A stretch of 6,955 bases of DNA from the NCBI GenBank assembly GCA_945957335.1, contig CAMFLJ010000201.1:1-6955 (forward strand), in the 5' to 3' direction. The translations under genes and the position numbers were made by a program. Shown here in pieces: positions 5,588 to 6,955 of this stretch. The stretch comes from an uncultured Actinomycetes bacterium. GTDB lineage: Bacteria; Actinomycetota; Acidimicrobiia; Acidimicrobiales; Acidimicrobilacustridaceae. Numbering within the stretch: position 1 is the stretch's first letter; each line of letters starts with the position of its first letter. The notes under the pieces are model-generated. The model saw nothing but the letters and a program-made list of their open reading frames with translations, was not told where the DNA came from and ran no database searches.

Positions 5588-5629
5588 CTAGCGAAGGAGG
5601 AGCTCCGGGGAGCAGGCGGCGGAACGCAT
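5588..5629 (-). CDS. Leucine-rich leader peptide of leuA (MRSAACSPELLLR)
   Basis: ATG at 5629-5627 to TAG at 5590-5588 encodes 13 residues ending in Leu-Leu-Leu-Arg-stop, with codons CTC CTC CTT CGC. A run of the pathway's own amino acid immediately before the stop is the hallmark of ribosome-mediated attenuation: scarcity of charged Leu-tRNA stalls the ribosome there and changes folding of the following RNA. No Shine-Dalgarno sequence precedes the ATG, but the promoter (-10 at 5642-5637) would start the transcript at or next to the A of the ATG, so it is probably translated leaderless. It lies 148 bases upstream of leuA, followed in order by a hairpin and the pseudoknot/terminator segment. 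A chance ORF is possible at this length, but the coincidence of Leu run, stop, promoter and structures is strong. Confidence 0.7.
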   Translation of the reverse strand: MRSAACSPELLLR

Positions 5630-5636
5630 GGGAGCC

Positions 5637-5665
5637 AGTGTGCCGACGGGCGTCGAGAACGTCAA
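5637..5665 (-). promoter_or_regulatory. Promoter of the leuA leader transcript
   Basis: A -35 TTGACG (5665-5660), five of six matches to the housekeeping consensus, is followed by exactly 17 bases and a -10 CACACT (5642-5637) that keeps the key A and final T. Seven bases separate the -10 from the ATG of the leader peptide, predicting a transcript start at or near 5629. The -10 is weak, as expected for a regulated GC-rich promoter. Its position inside the serA-leuA interval means leuA need not depend on readthrough from serA. Confidence 0.55.
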
Positions 5666-5710
5666 CCTGCCAGAGGTCCCGAACCCAAGTCCTCGACGAG
5701 CTCGCCAACC

Positions 5711-5776
5711 CCACGACGACCACGGCCCCGCCGCGGACGACGACCACCACGAGGCCACGCACGACCACGACCACGG
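5711..5776. repeat. Imperfect ACG/ACC trinucleotide tract (Thr-Pro-linker-like on the plus strand)
   Basis: Three blocks of tandem ACG/ACC triplets are separated by short Pro/Arg-coding spacers. In plus frame 1 they read PTTTTAPPR, TTTTTRPR and TTTTTEPCGPGN. On the minus strand the same bases read as poly-Val or Gly/Arg. The plus reading resembles the Thr/Pro linkers of actinobacterial secreted proteins, and the frame continues with a Cys/Pro-rich stretch. However, it lacks a credible start or signal peptide upstream and a stop before the antisense ABM-like gene. It may be a gene remnant or simple slippage-prone DNA. Confidence 0.5.
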
Positions 5777-5811
5777 AGCCGTGCGGCCCCGGGAACGCGG
5801 TGGTGGCTCCG
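5774..5811 (-). terminator. Possible terminator of the serA/ABM transcript (inverted repeat, no T-tract)
   Basis: CGGAGCC (5811-5805) and GGCTCCG (5780-5774) form a perfect 7-bp inverted repeat around a 24-base loop, about 65 bases after the ABM-like gene's stop on the minus strand. The location suits termination before the leuA promoter, but the loop is long and no T-run follows. Confidence 0.22.
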
Positions 5812-5876
5812 GAACGGCCGCCCGGGGTCAGGTGCTGGCAACCGCCGCCCATCCAGCCGGCCCAGCCGCCGCCGGG

Positions 5877-6170
5877 CTACTCGTCGACGCGGAGCAGGTC
5901 GAGGTTCACGAACTCCGGCCCGGCGCTCGCCAGCTCGGCGAGCCGCTGGGCGATGCGGCCGGTGGCCTCGAGGTCGTTGTTCCGGGCGGCGGCGTCGACG
6001 TCCGGGAACTCGACGATCATCCAGTACGAGCCCGGGTCGTCCCTGTCCTGGCAGAGCATCTCGCGCACCACGGTGCGCTGGCCCTCGGTGGCCGCACGCC
6101 ACTCGTCGTGCGCCGCTTCGAGCTCGTCGAAGCGATCGCTGCGCAGCTTGATGATCTGGACGAAGCCCAT
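5877..6170 (-). CDS. Small ABM-like dimeric alpha+beta barrel protein
   Basis: A 97-residue single-domain protein with the beta-alpha-beta-beta-alpha-beta pattern of the antibiotic-biosynthesis-monooxygenase / dimeric ferredoxin-fold group: strand MGFVQIIKLR (1-10), helix FDELEAAHDEWRAA (14-27), strand VVREMLCQDRD (34-44), strand SYWMIVEFPD (48-57), helix DAAARNNDLEATGRIAQRLAEL (within 59-80) and strand EFVNLDLLRV (86-95). The length is usual for the fold. The ATG at 6170 has the Shine-Dalgarno GAAGGGGGG (6186-6178) seven bases before it. It sits 83 bases after serA on the same strand and may be its last co-transcribed gene. The family includes cofactor-free monooxygenases, heme-degrading enzymes and many unknowns. 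No catalytic residues can be named and the role is unknown. Confidence 0.85.
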   Translation of the reverse strand: MGFVQIIKLRSDRFDELEAAHDEWRAATEGQRTVVREMLCQDRDDPGSYWMIVEFPDVDAAARNNDLEATGRIAQRLAELASAGPEFVNLDLLRVDE

Positions 6171-6177
6171 GGCCCGT

Positions 6178-6186
6178 CCCCCCTTC
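6178..6186 (-). promoter_or_regulatory. Ribosome binding site of the ABM-like gene
   Basis: GAAGGGGGG, seven bases before the ATG at 6170-6168, decides that start. The tract and following bases (GAAGGGGGGACGGG) are almost the same as those before the amidohydrolase ATG (GAAGGGGGACGGGG). Confidence 0.6.
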
Positions 6187-6212
6187 GCTCATCCGCCCCC
6201 AGGGTGATGGTC

Positions 6213-6230
6213 GCGCCGAGTGGCGCCGAG
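6213..6230. repeat. Short tandem direct repeat GCGCCGAG in the serA-ABM spacer
   Basis: GCGCCGAG occurs at 6213-6220 and 6223-6230, a ten-base period equal to about one helical turn. It lies between the ABM-like gene's ribosome binding site and the serA stop. It could be a binding-site pair, but two copies of a GC-rich octamer can arise by chance. No promoter is evident in this 83-base spacer. Confidence 0.25.
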
Positions 6231-6253
6231 CGGAAGGGCGAGGCCCGGTGGGC

Positions 6254-6955
6254 TCAGAGGCTGTCGACCGAGACGATGCCCGGCACGGCCCGCAGCTGGT
6301 CGCAGACCTCGGCCGGCACGGCCTCCGTGGTGGCCAGGACCATCATCGCCGAGGCACCCGTGGCCGACTGGCCGACGTCCATGTCGGCGATGTTCACGCC
6401 GGCCTCGCCGACGATGGTGCCGACCTTGCCGATCATCCCGGGACGGTCGTCGTTGCGCACGACCAGCATGTGGTTGGCCGGCGGCACGTCGACGCGGTGG
6501 TCGTCGACCATCACCAGGCGGGCCTCGCCCTCGAGGCCCACGAGGGTGCCCGAGAGGTTGTGGTCGCCGGCGCGCACCGTCACCAGGTTCACGAAGTGGT
6601 GCGACGTGGTGGTGGTGGTCTCGGACACGGCGATGCCGCGCTCCTCGGCCATCTTCGGGGCGTTCACGTACGACACCGGGTCGTCGGAGATGCGGCCGAA
6701 GAAGCCCTTGAGCAGCGACAGGGTGAGGATGCGGGTGTCGTAGCCGCCGATCTCGCCCTCGTAGGACACCTCGAGCGACGACACCGAGCCGGCCAGGCCG
6801 GCGAAGAGCGAGCCGAGGCGCTCGGCGAGCGAGAGGAACGGCCGCACCGTCTCGCTGGCCTCGGCCGCGTTGACGTTGACGGCGAAGGGCACGAACTCGC
6901 CGGCGAGGGCGAGGCCCACCATCTCGGCGATGGTGTCGCCCGCCTTGTCCTGGGC
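6254..6955 (-). CDS. serA: D-3-phosphoglycerate dehydrogenase, C-terminal part (5'-truncated at the window edge)
   Basis: The frame runs from the right edge (codon 6955-6953) to TGA at 6256-6254, giving 233 residues; the ATG at 6922 is internal. The visible part begins at the end of the NAD-binding/substrate domain (AQDKAGDTIAEMVGLALAGE), followed by an intervening ASB-type regulatory domain (about 42-156, with YVNAPKMAEERGI at 96-108). It ends in an ACT domain (about 162-233) with NDDRPGMIGKVG (168-179) and VNIADMDVGQ (187-196). An ASB plus an ACT domain marks the long type I SerA of actinobacteria such as Mycobacterium. The enzyme oxidises 3-phosphoglycerate to 3-phosphohydroxypyruvate, the first step of serine synthesis, and the ACT domain senses serine. 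serA next to leuA is a recurrent bacterial arrangement, often following ilv genes, which would lie beyond the right edge. Confidence 0.95.
   Translation of the reverse strand, partial: AQDKAGDTIAEMVGLALAGEFVPFAVNVNAAEASETVRPFLSLAERLGSLFAGLAGSVSSLEVSYEGEIGGYDTRILTLSLLKGFFGRISDDPVSYVNAPKMAEERGIAVSETTTTTSHHFVNLVTVRAGDHNLSGTLVGLEGEARLVMVDDHRVDVPPANHMLVVRNDDRPGMIGKVGTIVGEAGVNIADMDVGQSATGASAMMVLATTEAVPAEVCDQLRAVPGIVSVDSL

Larger units (their letters stand above)
5666..5876. other. Spacer between the ABM-like gene and the leuA promoter; low-complexity, no gene supported
   Basis: About 210 bases lie between the ABM-like gene's stop and the leuA promoter. They hold a low-complexity ACG/ACC tract (5711-5776, listed separately) and an inverted repeat (5774-5811, listed separately). 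Frames are open on both strands across it, but none has a start with a ribosome binding site, and the translations are biased strings. No gene is called. Confidence 0.5.

Noticed and set aside
5670..5700. T-arm-like GGTTCGGGACC on the minus strand suggesting a tRNA or T-box
   Set aside because: The flanking bases give no cloverleaf, no acceptor stem pairing and no T-box antiterminator motif.
5436..5852. 138-residue minus-strand ORF with poly-Val blocks between the ABM-like gene and leuA
   Set aside because: The Val runs are the complement of the ACG/ACC tract, no ribosome binding site is convincing, and it crosses the leuA promoter and attenuator.
4546..6207. Long plus-strand open frame opposite leuA, the leader and the ABM-like gene
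   Set aside because: The translation is Ala/Gly/Val/His-rich shadow text with no recognisable domain, and it is opposite confirmed genes. Only its Thr-rich piece (5711-5776) is noted separately.
1..6955. Mobile elements, CRISPR arrays, phage genes or defence systems
   Set aside because: No transposase, integrase, terminal inverted repeats, regularly spaced repeats or known defence domains were seen. The new-looking system here is the leuA leader.

Overview
The window is about 70% GC. Its Shine-Dalgarno sequences are purine-rich, GTG starts occur, neighbouring genes overlap or nearly touch, and the protein families present (beta-propeller secreted protein, amidohydrolase-2, SDR, VOC, type I SerA, LeuA) are typical of Actinomycetota. 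An environmental lineage such as Acidimicrobiia is plausible, but this is inference and no marker gene is present to settle it.

Layout. 3-461 (+): C-terminal part of a secreted beta-propeller protein. 462-639: convergent spacer with a possible hairpin. 640-2582 (-): two genes, an amidohydrolase-2 enzyme followed by a short-chain dehydrogenase; they share an ATGA start/stop overlap and look like one operon. 2583-2699: divergent regulatory region with a strong hairpin next to the amidohydrolase ribosome binding site. 2700-3143 (+): a VOC (glyoxalase/dioxygenase-fold) protein. 3153-5439 (-): leuA (2-isopropylmalate synthase) followed one base later by an internally duplicated dimeric alpha+beta barrel protein. 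5440-5876: a 437-base region without a conventional gene. 5877-6170 (-): a small ABM-like dimeric alpha+beta barrel protein. 6254-6955 (-): C-terminal 233 residues of SerA, open at the window edge.

The most informative part is the leuA leader (about 5511-5665, minus strand). It holds a sigma-70-type promoter (TTGACG, 17 bases, CACACT) placed so that transcription should begin at, or within a base or so of, the ATG of a 13-residue peptide, MRSAACSPELLLR-stop. The peptide has three consecutive Leu codons just before its stop. Downstream lie a hairpin (5561-5586) and then a segment that can fold in two ways: as an intrinsic-terminator-like hairpin followed by a T-rich tract, or as an H-type pseudoknot with perfect 7-bp and 9-bp stems. 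This looks like leucine-responsive attenuation of leuA. As I recall it, the pseudoknot matches the type of element (LEU element) reported upstream of leuA in many actinobacteria.

How the genes fit together. SerA (serine synthesis) and LeuA (leucine synthesis) form an amino-acid biosynthesis block, with a small dimeric alpha+beta barrel protein between them and a duplicated relative of that fold after leuA. The left half looks like an unrelated catabolic or secondary-metabolism cluster (amidohydrolase, SDR, divergent VOC protein) of unknown substrate. I see no mobile element, CRISPR array, rRNA or tRNA gene.
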